Shown one piece after another: positions 23,813-32,673 of a stretch of DNA of 64,000 nucleotides. The translations under genes and the position numbers were made by a program. The notes beneath the pieces were generated by a model, which saw only the letters and a program-made list of their open reading frames with translations, did not search any database and had not been told where the DNA came from. The stretch is from the NCBI GenBank assembly GCA_020072645.1, contig JAIQGK010000012.1:62001-126000 (forward strand), given 5' to 3'. The stretch comes from Terriglobia bacterium. Its GTDB lineage: Bacteria; Acidobacteriota; Terriglobia; Terriglobales; Acidobacteriaceae. How positions within the stretch are numbered: the stretch's first letter is position 1; each line of letters opens with the position of its first letter.

Positions 23813-26378
23813 ACGGATGGATTTCCCAGACGCCGCGGCCGAAGCTGGCAACGCGAAGGAAACTTGCATCCGGTGCAATGTAAATATCGTCCACTTCCAC
23901 AAAGGGCAGGCCGGCGCCAAAGCGGCTCCAGCTTATCCCACCATTGATCGTGCGATAAACACCCAGGAACGTGGCGGCGTACAAGGTGTTCTTGTCCACC
24001 GGGCTCACGACCAGGCGTGCGACCGGAACATCTGGCAAGCCGGCACTGGCGTTGACGAAAGTGGCTCCTCCGTCCGTTGATTTGGCTACACGAGAACCGG
24101 AAACCGGGCTCTCTGATGCGATATAGAGCGTCGAATTGTCCGCCCACTCCGCATTGGAATTGAATCCCTGCCATCCCGGCACCGTGCCGATTAGCGTAGC
24201 CTGTGTCCAGGTGGCGCCGCCGTTGTGAGTTACCACCACAAAGCCGCCGTTGCAAACCACAGCTACGTGGTTTTGTCCGTCTGGCAATGGGCTCACACCA
24301 ATGCCGTGCGGCGTATCGCGGAAAATGCGAGCGGCATTAATGCCCGGCGAAGGCGGTGTTGACGGGCCCGGAGGGGTCCCACTGCCCGGAATCGTGGTGT
24401 GACCAATGTCAGTCCACAGGCCGCCGGCATTGTCAGTTCGATAGATTTCCCGGCTGGTATAGGTGTAAAACACCTGACCTGTGGGATCGGCTGCCGCGGA
24501 GGGAGACGCGTAAGCGGTAAAGAAGTTGCCGAAGCGCCGGTTAATGCCGCTGCGGGCAAAGGCCCACTTGGCCTGGATGTTAGGCGGAGTGTTCACCGCC
24601 ACCACGGTTGAGCTGCCCGGGAAGCTGGTAAATGCAACGTCCTTGTTTACAGGCGCTTTGCTCCACGCTGTACCAATCCCATCACCACCCAGGGTCTGTT
24701 CCCAGATAGCGGTGTTGGCCACGCGAGAGAAGGTGCCATTGTCCTGCGTCCCGATGATGGTAAACAGCGGATTATTGGGCGAAACAGCGATTGAATAAGC
24801 CAGTTCGGTAACGATGCCTTCGTTCTTGCCATCATCCCAGGTAGCGCCGCCGTCATTGCTGACAAACAAGCCGCCATCACTGCCGAAGAAAACCTGTTTT
24901 GTGACAGGCGAAATTGCGGCTGCGTGGTAATCCGCGTGTACGTAGGGCATCTTGAACTGGCCCAGCCAATCGGCCAGGATCCTCCACGTTGCGCCCCCGT
25001 CAACACTCTTGGCGGAAGCAAGCTGTCCGCCGATGAACACCGTATTGCGATTAGCGTCATTGGGATCCACCAGCAGCATGTGGTTATAGAAGGCCTGGCC
25101 GCCCATCAGGTTCATGTTGGGAGCGTCAGGGTTGGGATTGAGCGGAGTTTTCCCTGGCAAGCCTGTGGGCGTCCAAGTGGCGCCGCCATCGCTGGAGCGG
25201 AACAGATCAAGCTGGCTGCCGTCCCGCTGTGTCGCGGTAAACGCGTACACGCCCGCATCACCCGGAGCGCCGACTCCCAGTGTGATTCGCCCTGCTTGAA
25301 TAGTTCCAGTCGGCGGAGGGAAGGTTTCCGTTAACGCAGCTAACGCCTGCCATGTGGCGCCGTGGTCAGTGGAAACTGCCAGCTTGCCCACGCCATCGGT
25401 CGTGGCAGTCGCGGCCACACCCACGACAGGCGCCTCGGTAGAAACCACCCAGCCTCGGCTGGTATTCACGATGCTCCATTCTGGCTGCAGGAAAGCCCCA
25501 ACAGGCGTGACATAAATCAGCGGGAGGCTGAGATTCAGAGTGAATGTTGTGCCGCCATTGGCCGAGCGGAAAAGGCCTATGTCAGTTGCTGCCAGCACCA
25601 CGTCGACTGGACCGCTGGTATCCACCTTCAGATCGCGCACGCTGGTCGCTGATGTGCTTCCGAACGTCAGACGAACGGCTGGTCCCCAGGTATTTCCACC
25701 ATCGGTGCTTTTCAGCACATATGCGCCCGCAGCGGCATTGCCGTCAAACGGATCACCCAGGCCAAGATAAAGCGTGTCTGGAGTCCGGCCAAAGGCCACA
25801 GCGCCGCCGGAAGTCGTGATCACGCCATCGGTCAGTGACATCCAGTCCGGCTTGTTCTTCTGGAAATTGGTGGTCTTCCACAATCCGCCGGAAGAAGTAA
25901 GAAAGTAAACGATATTCGGGTCAGTGGGATGGGGAAGAATAGTACGGGCGCGTCCGCTATCAGTCACCGTGAGCAATACGCCATTTTGAACATGATTGCT
26001 CCTGACCGGTCCTATATTGGACCACATCGGAACTCCGGGCGCGGGAGCAAAACCAAGTACAAGCTGCGGATTCAGCGCGCGTTCCTGCTGCGCTTGAAAC
26101 ATCATGTCGCCGATGAAGTTTGGATTGCCGCTCCTCCGTTGGCGATTGGCTTCCAGGCGCAGAAAAGCATTGTCTGCATTATCGTCCGATGCAGTCCAAT
26201 CGAAATTCGATAAATACGGGCTTGTGTAGCCGGAGTCATTCGGATCGGAACCGGTAGGAATTACAGAGTTAGGAACTGGAACGGGCTGAGGGTCTGGGCT
26301 GCCGGCATTCTGCGCCTGAGTTGCGGATGTGAGTGCGAGAATGAAAGCGAAGAAGAGAAGAGAGGGTGTTACTCGCAT
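23811..26378 (-). CDS. Secreted BNR/Asp-box beta-propeller protein (sialidase-like fold)
   Basis: An 855-residue exported protein (signal peptide MRVTPSLLFFAFILALTSATQAQ) made of beta-propeller blades with repeated Asp-boxes of the S-x-D-x-G-x-T-W type: STDGGNTWGP, SSDGGATWTP, SVDGGATWRI, SNDGGATWDD, STDGGATFVN, and NHNGGATWTQ-like variants. The architecture resembles the two-propeller GH74/VPS10-type proteins. I see no diagnostic catalytic residues, so an enzymatic role (glycan hydrolysis) is only possible. The ATG has GGAGG about 11 bases upstream. It is likely cell-surface or secreted. Confidence 0.85.
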   Translation of the reverse strand: MRVTPSLLFFAFILALTSATQAQNAGSPDPQPVPVPNSVIPTGSDPNDSGYTSPYLSNFDWTASDDNADNAFLRLEANRQRRSGNPNFIGDMMFQAQQERALNPQLVLGFAPAPGVPMWSNIGPVRSNHVQNGVLLTVTDSGRARTILPHPTDPNIVYFLTSSGGLWKTTNFQKNKPDWMSLTDGVITTSGGAVAFGRTPDTLYLGLGDPFDGNAAAGAYVLKSTDGGNTWGPAVRLTFGSTSATSVRDLKVDTSGPVDVVLAATDIGLFRSANGGTTFTLNLSLPLIYVTPVGAFLQPEWSIVNTSRGWVVSTEAPVVGVAATATTDGVGKLAVSTDHGATWQALAALTETFPPPTGTIQAGRITLGVGAPGDAGVYAFTATQRDGSQLDLFRSSDGGATWTPTGLPGKTPLNPNPDAPNMNLMGGQAFYNHMLLVDPNDANRNTVFIGGQLASAKSVDGGATWRILADWLGQFKMPYVHADYHAAAISPVTKQVFFGSDGGLFVSNDGGATWDDGKNEGIVTELAYSIAVSPNNPLFTIIGTQDNGTFSRVANTAIWEQTLGGDGIGTAWSKAPVNKDVAFTSFPGSSTVVAVNTPPNIQAKWAFARSGINRRFGNFFTAYASPSAAADPTGQVFYTYTSREIYRTDNAGGLWTDIGHTTIPGSGTPPGPSTPPSPGINAARIFRDTPHGIGVSPLPDGQNHVAVVCNGGFVVVTHNGGATWTQATLIGTVPGWQGFNSNAEWADNSTLYIASESPVSGSRVAKSTDGGATFVNASAGLPDVPVARLVVSPVDKNTLYAATFLGVYRTINGGISWSRFGAGLPFVEVDDIYIAPDASFLRVASFGRGVWEIHP

Positions 26379-26531
26379 GGGACTCGTGACCTCCGTTCGG
26401 GAAAAAACGTGGGCTGGGGGAGCCTATGGAAAAACCTGGAACAACTCACATAATTCTACTCGCAAGTGAGCCGCACGTGCAGCAGGGTGACACAAAATGC
26501 ATTGCTTTCAAACCTTAGCCCGGGAACTAAG

Positions 26532-27875
26532 TTACGAAGCGGAAGGCATCTCAGGCTCCGCAAATTTGTGGCGTAACTTCTTCCATGCCCACCGCGCCGG
26601 GAAGAACAGTACCGCCACCCACAGCAGCAGGCTCGGTCCCGCCGAAAGCAGGAACAGCCCAACATCAATCAATCCCTCCACTACTGTGTTGTAGCCGTCC
26701 ACGGCGGCATTGCGGAAACGGCTTCCTGTGGAGGGTGGTGTGCCCTGTAATTTGGCGAAATATTCTTCTTTGACGGTAGTGTTCAACGTGGCAAACGCCA
26801 CGCGCTTGCTCAGCTCTTTCTTTTCCGCCTGCATCTGCTCAATCTCGCCGCGCACGCGGTCAATCTCCAGCTCAACTTTCAGCACGTCCTGAAGCTTGCC
26901 GGTGCGCGTGCGCAGGATCTCCGTGAGCCGCTGCTCGGTATGGATTCCATTGGCCAGCCGCGCTTCCAAATCGACGTATTGCTGCGTGACTTCTTCACCG
27001 CCCTGCGACTCGTCTTCCACGCGGCCCAGCTTCTTCAACTCCGCCATCGCGGCTTCAAGCTTCTGGGCGGGAATGCGCAGCGTGGCTGTTAGAGAGCGCC
27101 CTGCATCGGCCGGTGCGCTCACTTTCAACTCGCCCATATAACCGCTGTGGCGCTTCAGGATTTCTTCCAGGCTGGCGCGCGTTTTGTCGAATTCCTTGGT
27201 TGTCAGCGTGAGCCCGGCAACCCGCGCGATCATGGGGACGGTAGGAACCGGGTGGTCGCTGCTGTCCGTCTCGTCGTCCGCATATTTTTCTTCTGCAGCC
27301 TTGTTGGTTCTGTTTGCATTGCCGACAATCCCGGGCGCTATCTTTGCCAAATCGCCCATCGCGTTCGATTGGTGAAGAGAATCGTACGCGTAGATTTTCG
27401 GCGGTGGTGGGGCGACCGGAGCCGACTTGGGCATGTAACTATCATCCCGGCTATAGCCTTCCAGCTTGGCTTCCTGCCGTTGATAAAGTCGAGCCATTTG
27501 ATGGGGCCGCGGGCTGAATGTGAGATACGAGAAAATGAACAGTGCTATTGCCGTCGAGCCGCCTGCAAACACTAACTTGCGCCGTGTAAACAGCATGCTC
27601 CACGAGTCCCGTACAGAAGCGCTTTTCTTTTTTGGTTCTCTTTTCCTCTGCTCCAACGCTAACGCAAGGTCATTTGATATTTCTGTAATATCCGACTCGT
27701 CCACCTCCCACGCCATCATCTCCTGCGAAAGCTTTCTAAGATCGGCTGCCAGCTCCTGGCATTCCGCGCAATGTTCCAAATGCGCTGCTGCCGCGACCGC
27801 GCGGTTGGTCGCCAGCTCGCCGTCTAGGTAGGCCATGAGCTCTTCTTGTTCGATAGGATGATTGTGGGTGCTCAT
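26532..27875 (-). CDS. Anti-sigma zinc-finger protein fused to DUF4349
   Basis: N-terminal putative zinc-finger anti-sigma domain (about 1-60, with HLEHCAECQELAADL) that should bind the adjacent ECF sigma factor in the cytoplasm. A membrane helix lies at about 95-115 (LVFAGGSTAIALFIFSYLTF). A DUF4349 domain outside the membrane (about 210-390) includes a Glu/Lys-rich coiled coil, and a second membrane segment near 410-430 is followed by a basic tail. The ATG overlaps the sigma stop codon (ATGA), as expected for a sigma/anti-sigma operon. The DUF4349 part may sense the envelope condition that releases sigma. Fusion of the two is the informative feature. Confidence 0.88.
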   Translation of the reverse strand: MSTHNHPIEQEELMAYLDGELATNRAVAAAAHLEHCAECQELAADLRKLSQEMMAWEVDESDITEISNDLALALEQRKREPKKKSASVRDSWSMLFTRRKLVFAGGSTAIALFIFSYLTFSPRPHQMARLYQRQEAKLEGYSRDDSYMPKSAPVAPPPPKIYAYDSLHQSNAMGDLAKIAPGIVGNANRTNKAAEEKYADDETDSSDHPVPTVPMIARVAGLTLTTKEFDKTRASLEEILKRHSGYMGELKVSAPADAGRSLTATLRIPAQKLEAAMAELKKLGRVEDESQGGEEVTQQYVDLEARLANGIHTEQRLTEILRTRTGKLQDVLKVELEIDRVRGEIEQMQAEKKELSKRVAFATLNTTVKEEYFAKLQGTPPSTGSRFRNAAVDGYNTVVEGLIDVGLFLLSAGPSLLLWVAVLFFPARWAWKKLRHKFAEPEMPSAS

Positions 27876-28432
27876 GGTTTCGCCTCGCCCTCAGACGCGC
27901 CGCGCGTCCTGCTTTGTGCCTTCCGTTTCGGTTCCAGAAAATTCTTTAATGACATGCGCGACCTGAACAGCCGCGACCGGACCGTGTTCACCGACAGGCG
28001 CAGCAGCTCGGCAATCTCCGCATAGTTGAGTTGCTCATATTCCCGCAACATCAGAATCTCGCGCTCGCCTGCGTCTAACTTCTCCAGCGCCTGCCGTACC
28101 CACAGCGCTTCCGCCGATAGGCCATCTTCCGCCAGCTCATTATGTTCATCGAGTTGCGGCTCATTGCCAGAAAGTTTTCTTCGCTCGGCAGCCAGCAGCT
28201 TCAATGCGATCCCATAGAGATACGTCTTGACCAATGATCTTGGTTCGTAACGCACAGCCGCGCGAATCACGGCCAGAAAGGTTTCCTGCGCCAGGTCCTC
28301 AGCTCGGTCTTTACTGGCCAGCCTGCGCCGAAAGAAGCCGTATAGCGGCTCACGATAGCGCGCGAACAGCTCTTCAAACGCTTCGCGCGATCCGCGCTGG
28401 AACTCGAGCATCAGGGCTTCATCACTGATCAT
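27872..28432 (-). CDS. ECF RNA polymerase sigma factor
   Basis: A 186-residue group IV sigma factor. Region 2 (about 10-80) contains RYREPLYGFFRRRLASKDRAEDLAQETFLAVIRA, where the DLAQETF motif binds the -10 element and core polymerase. Region 4 (about 105-165) contains EREILMLREYEQLNYAEIAELLRLSVNTVRSRLFRSR, the -35 helix-turn-helix. It lies directly upstream of and overlaps the anti-sigma/DUF4349 gene. It probably drives its own operon and envelope genes; I could not identify a matching promoter sequence in the 272-base upstream gap. Confidence 0.94.
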   Translation of the reverse strand: MISDEALMLEFQRGSREAFEELFARYREPLYGFFRRRLASKDRAEDLAQETFLAVIRAAVRYEPRSLVKTYLYGIALKLLAAERRKLSGNEPQLDEHNELAEDGLSAEALWVRQALEKLDAGEREILMLREYEQLNYAEIAELLRLSVNTVRSRLFRSRMSLKNFLEPKRKAQSRTRGASEGEAKP

Positions 28433-28705
28433 TGGCCGTCATCACCGGTCTTTCATCACCCAGATCGTTGTCACCTGCGGTTGTCCTTTCCTTGCCGCAC
28501 CGCCCGAAGCGTCTGTTCCAAACCCTTGGTCTCTACATCCTTAATGTCTCAAGTAGAACGAAAGTTCCCGAAAATCTTTCGTGCGGAATTTTATTTATCC
28601 AGTGCCAACCGATGCCTCAGACACGGACCGTCTGGCCGAAAGCCAAAAGCCAAAGGCCAATAGCCCTCTGTTAAAATCTCTGCAGTTTTACTGAGGCTAA
28701 ACACT

Positions 28706-29623
28706 TTGAGACAACTCCCTGCAATCGTGGTCCATGGCGGCGCCTGGGCCATCCCTGACGACATGGTTGAAGCCCATACTCGTGGTGTACAAGATGCCCT
28801 GGATAAGGGCTGGCACGTTCTGGAAGGCGGCGGCTCAGCGCTGGATGCCGTGGAAGCCGCAATCGTCTGCATGGAAGACGATGAAACCTTTGACGCGGGT
28901 CGCGGCAGCTTTCTCACGCGCGACGGCCGCGTGCAACTCGACGCCCTGATGATGGATGGCGCGACTTTGCGGGCCGGTGGCGTTGGCTGCGTGGAGCGCA
29001 TTCGCAATCCCATTCGCGCGTCGCGGCTGGTGTTGGATAAAAGCCCTCATGTTTACTTTGTCGCGGAAGGCGCGGAGCGCTTTGCCCAGAAGCTTGGCAT
29101 GCCGCTTTGCCGCAATGAAGAGTTGGTCATCGAACGCGAGATCCAGCGACTGAAAGAGGCACAGGAAAAAGAAGCTGCCGGACATCCTGACCTGACTTTT
29201 GCCGGCCCCCTTTCCAGCCATGACACGGTGGGCTGCGTTGCGCTCGATGTGAATGGCAACATTGCCGCAGGAACTTCCACCGGCGGCACGCTGAATAAAG
29301 ATCCCGGACGCGTGGGCGACTCTTCGCTCATTGGCTGCGGCTGCTATGCCGATAACCTAAGCGCTGCCAGTTCCTGCACCGGTTGGGGCGAGCCCATCAT
29401 GAAATTGGTGCTGGCCAAATGGGCCGCAGACCGTGTACGCACCGGCGGAGCGCCGGATGCCGTGGCCCAGGAAGCGATGCAGTATCTGAAAAATCGGCTC
29501 AACGGACACGGCGGCATGATCCTGCTGGACCAGCGTGGCCGCTTCGGAATCGCCCACAACACGCCGCGCATGGCCTGGGCTTACAAGAATACCGAGCGCG
29601 AAAAAGTGGGAATTAACTGCTAG
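28706..29623 (+). CDS. Isoaspartyl peptidase/L-asparaginase, Ntn-hydrolase family (T2)
   Basis: A 305-residue precursor that cleaves itself before a catalytic threonine to form two subunits, then hydrolyses isoaspartyl peptides or asparagine. The N-terminal VVHGGAWAIPDD, the central GxGS...RDGRVQLDA region and the autocleavage site SSHDTVGCVALD with Thr as nucleophile are clear. AAGTSTGGTLNKDPGRVGDSSLIGCG is the substrate-binding stretch. The start is TTG at 28706 with GAGG eight bases upstream. No signal peptide, so cytoplasmic. It probably repairs or recycles damaged peptides. Confidence 0.92.
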   Translation: MRQLPAIVVHGGAWAIPDDMVEAHTRGVQDALDKGWHVLEGGGSALDAVEAAIVCMEDDETFDAGRGSFLTRDGRVQLDALMMDGATLRAGGVGCVERIRNPIRASRLVLDKSPHVYFVAEGAERFAQKLGMPLCRNEELVIEREIQRLKEAQEKEAAGHPDLTFAGPLSSHDTVGCVALDVNGNIAAGTSTGGTLNKDPGRVGDSSLIGCGCYADNLSAASSCTGWGEPIMKLVLAKWAADRVRTGGAPDAVAQEAMQYLKNRLNGHGGMILLDQRGRFGIAHNTPRMAWAYKNTEREKVGINC

Positions 29624-29630
29624 CGGTTGA

Positions 29631-30620
29631 TCAAAAGCGGTTGAAATTTACCTCTACGTTCATTTCCATTGCTATGGCACGGCCATCGCAGGTAGCGGGC
29701 TTGAACTGCCATGTGCGAACTGTTTGCTCTGCACTTTCAGAAAAGCCGTAACTATCAGGGGTAAGGCTCCGGGCCATTGGGACGGTCCCATCCTTGGCGA
29801 CAATCACATTGAGAACCACCATTCCCTTTTTTGATTCCGCGGACGCACGCTCGGGATAAGAAGGTTCAGGAGTGTGCTGAGGTTGGGGAGGTTGTTCGTT
29901 CGCGCAGCTTTCCATTGCATTCTCCTGCGGCTTAAAGAGCTCTCCGGAAAGAGTAGCCGAGGCAATATGAACGTCAGTCGCCTCAATGGGGGCCATGTGT
30001 TCGCGAACTATGGTTGCTTTTTGTGGATATTCCTGTGTGCCCAGTTGCGTATAGTCCGTGAATTCCTTCCAGCTTTTGCCAAAGCTTCTGCGCAAGAGGA
30101 CCGGTCGCGCAGTATCAAAGCAGAGCTTCTCTGTCGACGTAAATTTTGTGTACGCGGTTTTCTTGTCGAAGCACCAAGCCCGGTGTTCACCGATGTTTTT
30201 GGCGTGCGCTTTGCTCAAGTTGTACTTGGCATCGTTGTTTTCCATCCTTTTCAAATATAGTGGGTCCCAGCTTCTGTCAAAGTCAATAAGCCCGCTTGCG
30301 GCAAGCAACGTCTGGCTGGGGACAATATAGCTGGCGCGATTGCGACGAATCTGCACCTCATCTTTCCCGTTTATCTTTAGTTCCACACGGGAAAGCTCGT
30401 GATCGCGAGAGATAGTAAGCGTGCCGGCCTGCTCTCTCTTGCTGTCACCCGGATTTACGATGACCCGCGCCGTCAGGACATACGAACCGAGTTGCGAAAC
30501 GTCTGAGGCATTGTGCGCAGCATCCAACAACTGCTGCGGATCAGGAACCTTTTCGGCTGACGCTGCCATCAGCCCAAGGCAGAGCGGCAATATCCACAAG
30601 AAATTCTTCCTACTTGTCAT
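29631..30620 (-). CDS. Secreted TonB C-terminal-domain protein, copy 2
   Basis: Same arrangement as the gene at 13143: a signal-like N-terminus ([19 protein letters not shown]), a lipoprotein-carrier-like middle of about 200 residues, a Pro-rich [14 protein letters not shown] stretch and a TonB C-terminal domain ([15 protein letters not shown]...[13 protein letters not shown]). The start ATG 30620 lies inside the last codons of apt, overlapping by 11 bases, so it is translationally coupled to it. Codons further upstream would remove the signal peptide from the N-terminus. The role is unknown; no inner-membrane TonB anchor is seen. Confidence 0.78.
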   Translation of the reverse strand: MTSRKNFLWILPLCLGLMAASAEKVPDPQQLLDAAHNASDVSQLGSYVLTARVIVNPGDSKREQAGTLTISRDHELSRVELKINGKDEVQIRRNRASYIVPSQTLLAASGLIDFDRSWDPLYLKRMENNDAKYNLSKAHAKNIGEHRAWCFDKKTAYTKFTSTEKLCFDTARPVLLRRSFGKSWKEFTDYTQLGTQEYPQKATIVREHMAPIEATDVHIASATLSGELFKPQENAMESCANEQPPQPQHTPEPSYPERASAESKKGMVVLNVIVAKDGTVPMARSLTPDSYGFSESAEQTVRTWQFKPATCDGRAIAMEMNVEVNFNRF

Positions 30621-31155
30621 AGTGCAGCAACGAAAACACTTCCGTTCCCGGAAACTTTTTTCGTCCATTCAAAAAATCCAGCTCCACTACAAATCCCATG
30701 CCTTCAACCTTGGCGCCCAGAGACTGCGATAGTTGCAGGCAGGCATTGGCCGTCCCGCCGGTGGCAAGAAGGTCGTCCACGATAATCACTCGCTGGCCCG
30801 GCTTGACGGCGTCTTTGTGGACTTCCAGGGTGTCCGTGCCATATTCCAGGTCGTAAGTCCACTTTACGGTTTCAGCGGGCAGCTTGCGCGGTTTGCGGAT
30901 AGGCACAAAACCGGCATTCAGCCGATACGCCAGCGCCGGCCCAAAGATGAAGCCGCGCGCCTCAATGCCCAGCACGAGGTCAATATCGTGGTTGATGTAA
31001 TGCTCGGAAAGCGCATCAATGAGCGTGGCAAAGCCGGCTTTGTCTTTTAGCAACGTTGTAATGTCATAAAACAAAATTCCCGGCTTGGGAAAGTCAGGCA
31101 CTTCGCGGACCAGCTTTTTCAAATGCTCGCAGTTCATTGCGGTCTTCGGCTCCAT
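30610..31155 (-). CDS. apt: Adenine phosphoribosyltransferase
   Basis: Purine salvage enzyme that makes AMP from adenine and PRPP in the cytoplasm. The PRPP loop [14 protein letters not shown] is diagnostic, and [30 protein letters not shown] and IRKPRKLP are typical Apt segments. The ATG at 31155 is immediately next to the acylphosphatase stop. A second ATG at 31137 would give [10 protein letters not shown] and is also possible. It is part of the leftward run efp, acyP, apt, TonB-C. Confidence 0.95.
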   Translation of the reverse strand: MEPKTAMNCEHLKKLVREVPDFPKPGILFYDITTLLKDKAGFATLIDALSEHYINHDIDLVLGIEARGFIFGPALAYRLNAGFVPIRKPRKLPAETVKWTYDLEYGTDTLEVHKDAVKPGQRVIIVDDLLATGGTANACLQLSQSLGAKVEGMGFVVELDFLNGRKKFPGTEVFSLLHYDK

Positions 31156-31434
31156 CTACCATGCTCCTTCAATGCGAAAAGTTGTAAGACCATCCACCGG
31201 CTCAGCCGGCAATTCTGTAACTTCATCCACACGCGCCGCGCGCGGCCCCTGGCGCAGTTTGCCGGCAAACGCCGCATGCTGCCGATCGCTGCCCATGGCT
31301 AGCGCTTCCACAGTGCCGTCAATGTTGTTCCTGACCCAGCCGGCCAGTCCCAGCGAGCGCGCTTCATGGTCAACAAACCAGCGGAACCCTACACCCTGCA
31401 CACGTCCGCGAACAATGTAACGTTTGGCAATCAT
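31156..31434 (-). CDS. acyP: Acylphosphatase
   Basis: A 92-residue cytoplasmic enzyme that hydrolyses carboxyl-phosphate bonds of acyl phosphates. The active-site arginine and phosphate loop are in VRGRVQGVGFRWFV, and the catalytic asparagine is in GWVRNNIDGTVEA. The length and fold pattern match the family exactly. It is followed without a gap by apt. The ATG at 31434 begins MIAKRYIVRG. Confidence 0.94.
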   Translation of the reverse strand: MIAKRYIVRGRVQGVGFRWFVDHEARSLGLAGWVRNNIDGTVEALAMGSDRQHAAFAGKLRQGPRAARVDEVTELPAEPVDGLTTFRIEGAW

Positions 31435-31557
31435 AAATTATTGCTGGTATATCACCCGTGACGCCTGCTGAAATTTTCGGGAACAGAACACGTGTCAGGG
31501 CATGACTTTGTCGTGGCGCAATGCTCCATAAAAATGGAGCTTTTAGCCCCTGAGCAA

Positions 31558-32118
31558 CTACGCTCTTGAAAGATAAGCGCCTTCAGCCGTATCCACGCGG
31601 ATCTTTTCACCTTCATTGATGAATGGCGGCACCTGTACGATCAGACCGGTCTCAGTCTTGGCCGGCTTGGTTACGCTGGATGCCGTGGCTGACTTCAACC
31701 CCGGCTCAGTCTCAACGACAGTTAATGTGACAGTCTGCGGCAGTTCGATGCCCACTGCCTTGCCGTCGTAAAACTCAACTTTAATCTGCAAATTCGGCGT
31801 CAGGTAATCGACGGAGTCGCCCAGCGTGTCTTTGCTCAGGTGTGTTTGCTCGTAATTCTCAGTGTTCATGAAGCAGTAGCTGTCGCCATCCTGGTAAAGG
31901 AATTCCATGGGGATTTCATCCACCGTGATCTTCTCAATGGGATCGCTGGAGCGGAAGCGATGCTCAAACATGGCGCCGGTGCGGATGTTCCGCAGCTTGG
32001 CCTGGATGAAGGCTCGCAGGTTGCCGGGCGTGCGGTGCTCCACGGTAAAAACGAGATGAAGGTCGTTGTTGTGTTTAATGATCATCCCCGGACGCATCTG
32101 GGTTGCTGGAATTGCCAT
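31558..32118 (-). CDS. efp: Elongation factor P with asparagine at the loop tip
   Basis: EF-P binds the ribosome E-site region and relieves stalling at polyproline stretches. Three domains: KOW-like N-terminus (MAIPATQMRPGMII...) followed by two OB folds, ending IVQVPPFINEGEKIRVDTAEGAYLSRA, which is the EF-P signature. The conserved loop reads EHRTPGNLRAF. The residue at the tip equivalent to E. coli Lys34 is Asn33, so it is neither the lysine modified by EpmA or YmfI pathways nor the arginine rhamnosylated by EarP. It may be unmodified or use another chemistry. First gene of a probable efp-acyP-apt-TonB-C run. Confidence 0.95.
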   Translation of the reverse strand: MAIPATQMRPGMIIKHNNDLHLVFTVEHRTPGNLRAFIQAKLRNIRTGAMFEHRFRSSDPIEKITVDEIPMEFLYQDGDSYCFMNTENYEQTHLSKDTLGDSVDYLTPNLQIKVEFYDGKAVGIELPQTVTLTVVETEPGLKSATASSVTKPAKTETGLIVQVPPFINEGEKIRVDTAEGAYLSRA

Positions 32119-32441
32119 GTGTTCAACTCTCTCCTAAGAACGATTGCTGATTGGTGAGTCTTGCCTGCTCTCTTGCGGGATAAAGCAAAACAGGCGGCCA
32201 AACCTGCTGTTGCGCAGCGGCCTTTAGACGAACTAAAAATTTTACCTCAAATACGTCCTTCTCTGCATGCCTCCAGCCATTCCCGGCGATTTCCGGCGTC
32301 CCAGGCCTTTAGGGACAACACCACAACGACCTCAGTTTTCTAAGTCTAAAGATAGAAGCCTTTTGCCGGTCGAAAGCCGCCGTCAACAACTCCAATGAGG
32401 AAGCATGAGAAAGTACGCGCTATGAAGGTCCGTGGTGGGAG
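32119..32441. other. Intergenic region without recognisable gene
   Basis: A 323-base gap between the divergent efp and YtxH-like genes. I see no coding sequence with support on either strand and no clear hairpin terminator or riboswitch. It must hold the promoters for both neighbours. Confidence 0.6.
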
Positions 32442-32672
32442 ATGGAGAAAGGATCTGAACGCAACCAAACCTCGAATGCGGTGGGCTGGCTCCTACTGGG
32501 AATAGGGATCGGCGCTGCCGCTGCTCTATTGCTGACTCCGTCCACGGGCCGCGAGCTGCGTAATGCGCTTGCTTTCGGCTACCGTCGAACCCTCGACGGC
32601 GTGAGCCGCGGCACGCAGCAGCTTCGCCGACATGGCTCCAACTTGATCAGATTCAGACGCCGGTCAAGCTAG
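32442..32672 (+). CDS. Small YtxH-like membrane protein
   Basis: 76 residues with one glycine-rich membrane helix (GWLLLGIGIGAAAALLLTP) followed by the TGRELR motif of YtxH/gas-vesicle-like small proteins, then a basic tail (QLRRHGSNLIRFRRRSS). ATG 32442 has a GGTGGGA sequence just upstream. Relatives are often stress-associated membrane proteins of unclear function. It stops two bases from the convergent regulator gene. Confidence 0.75.
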   Translation: MEKGSERNQTSNAVGWLLLGIGIGAAAALLLTPSTGRELRNALAFGYRRTLDGVSRGTQQLRRHGSNLIRFRRRSS

Positions 32673-32673
32673 C

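Noticed and set aside
31521-31544. GCTCCAT/ATGGAGC hairpin followed by TTTT as the efp terminator
   Set aside because: The T-run is on the plus strand while efp is on the minus strand, and the stem has only seven pairs.
32161-32343. Small open frame in the efp upstream gap as a gene
   Set aside because: Composition and residues look random, there is no start signal, and it overlaps the likely efp leader.
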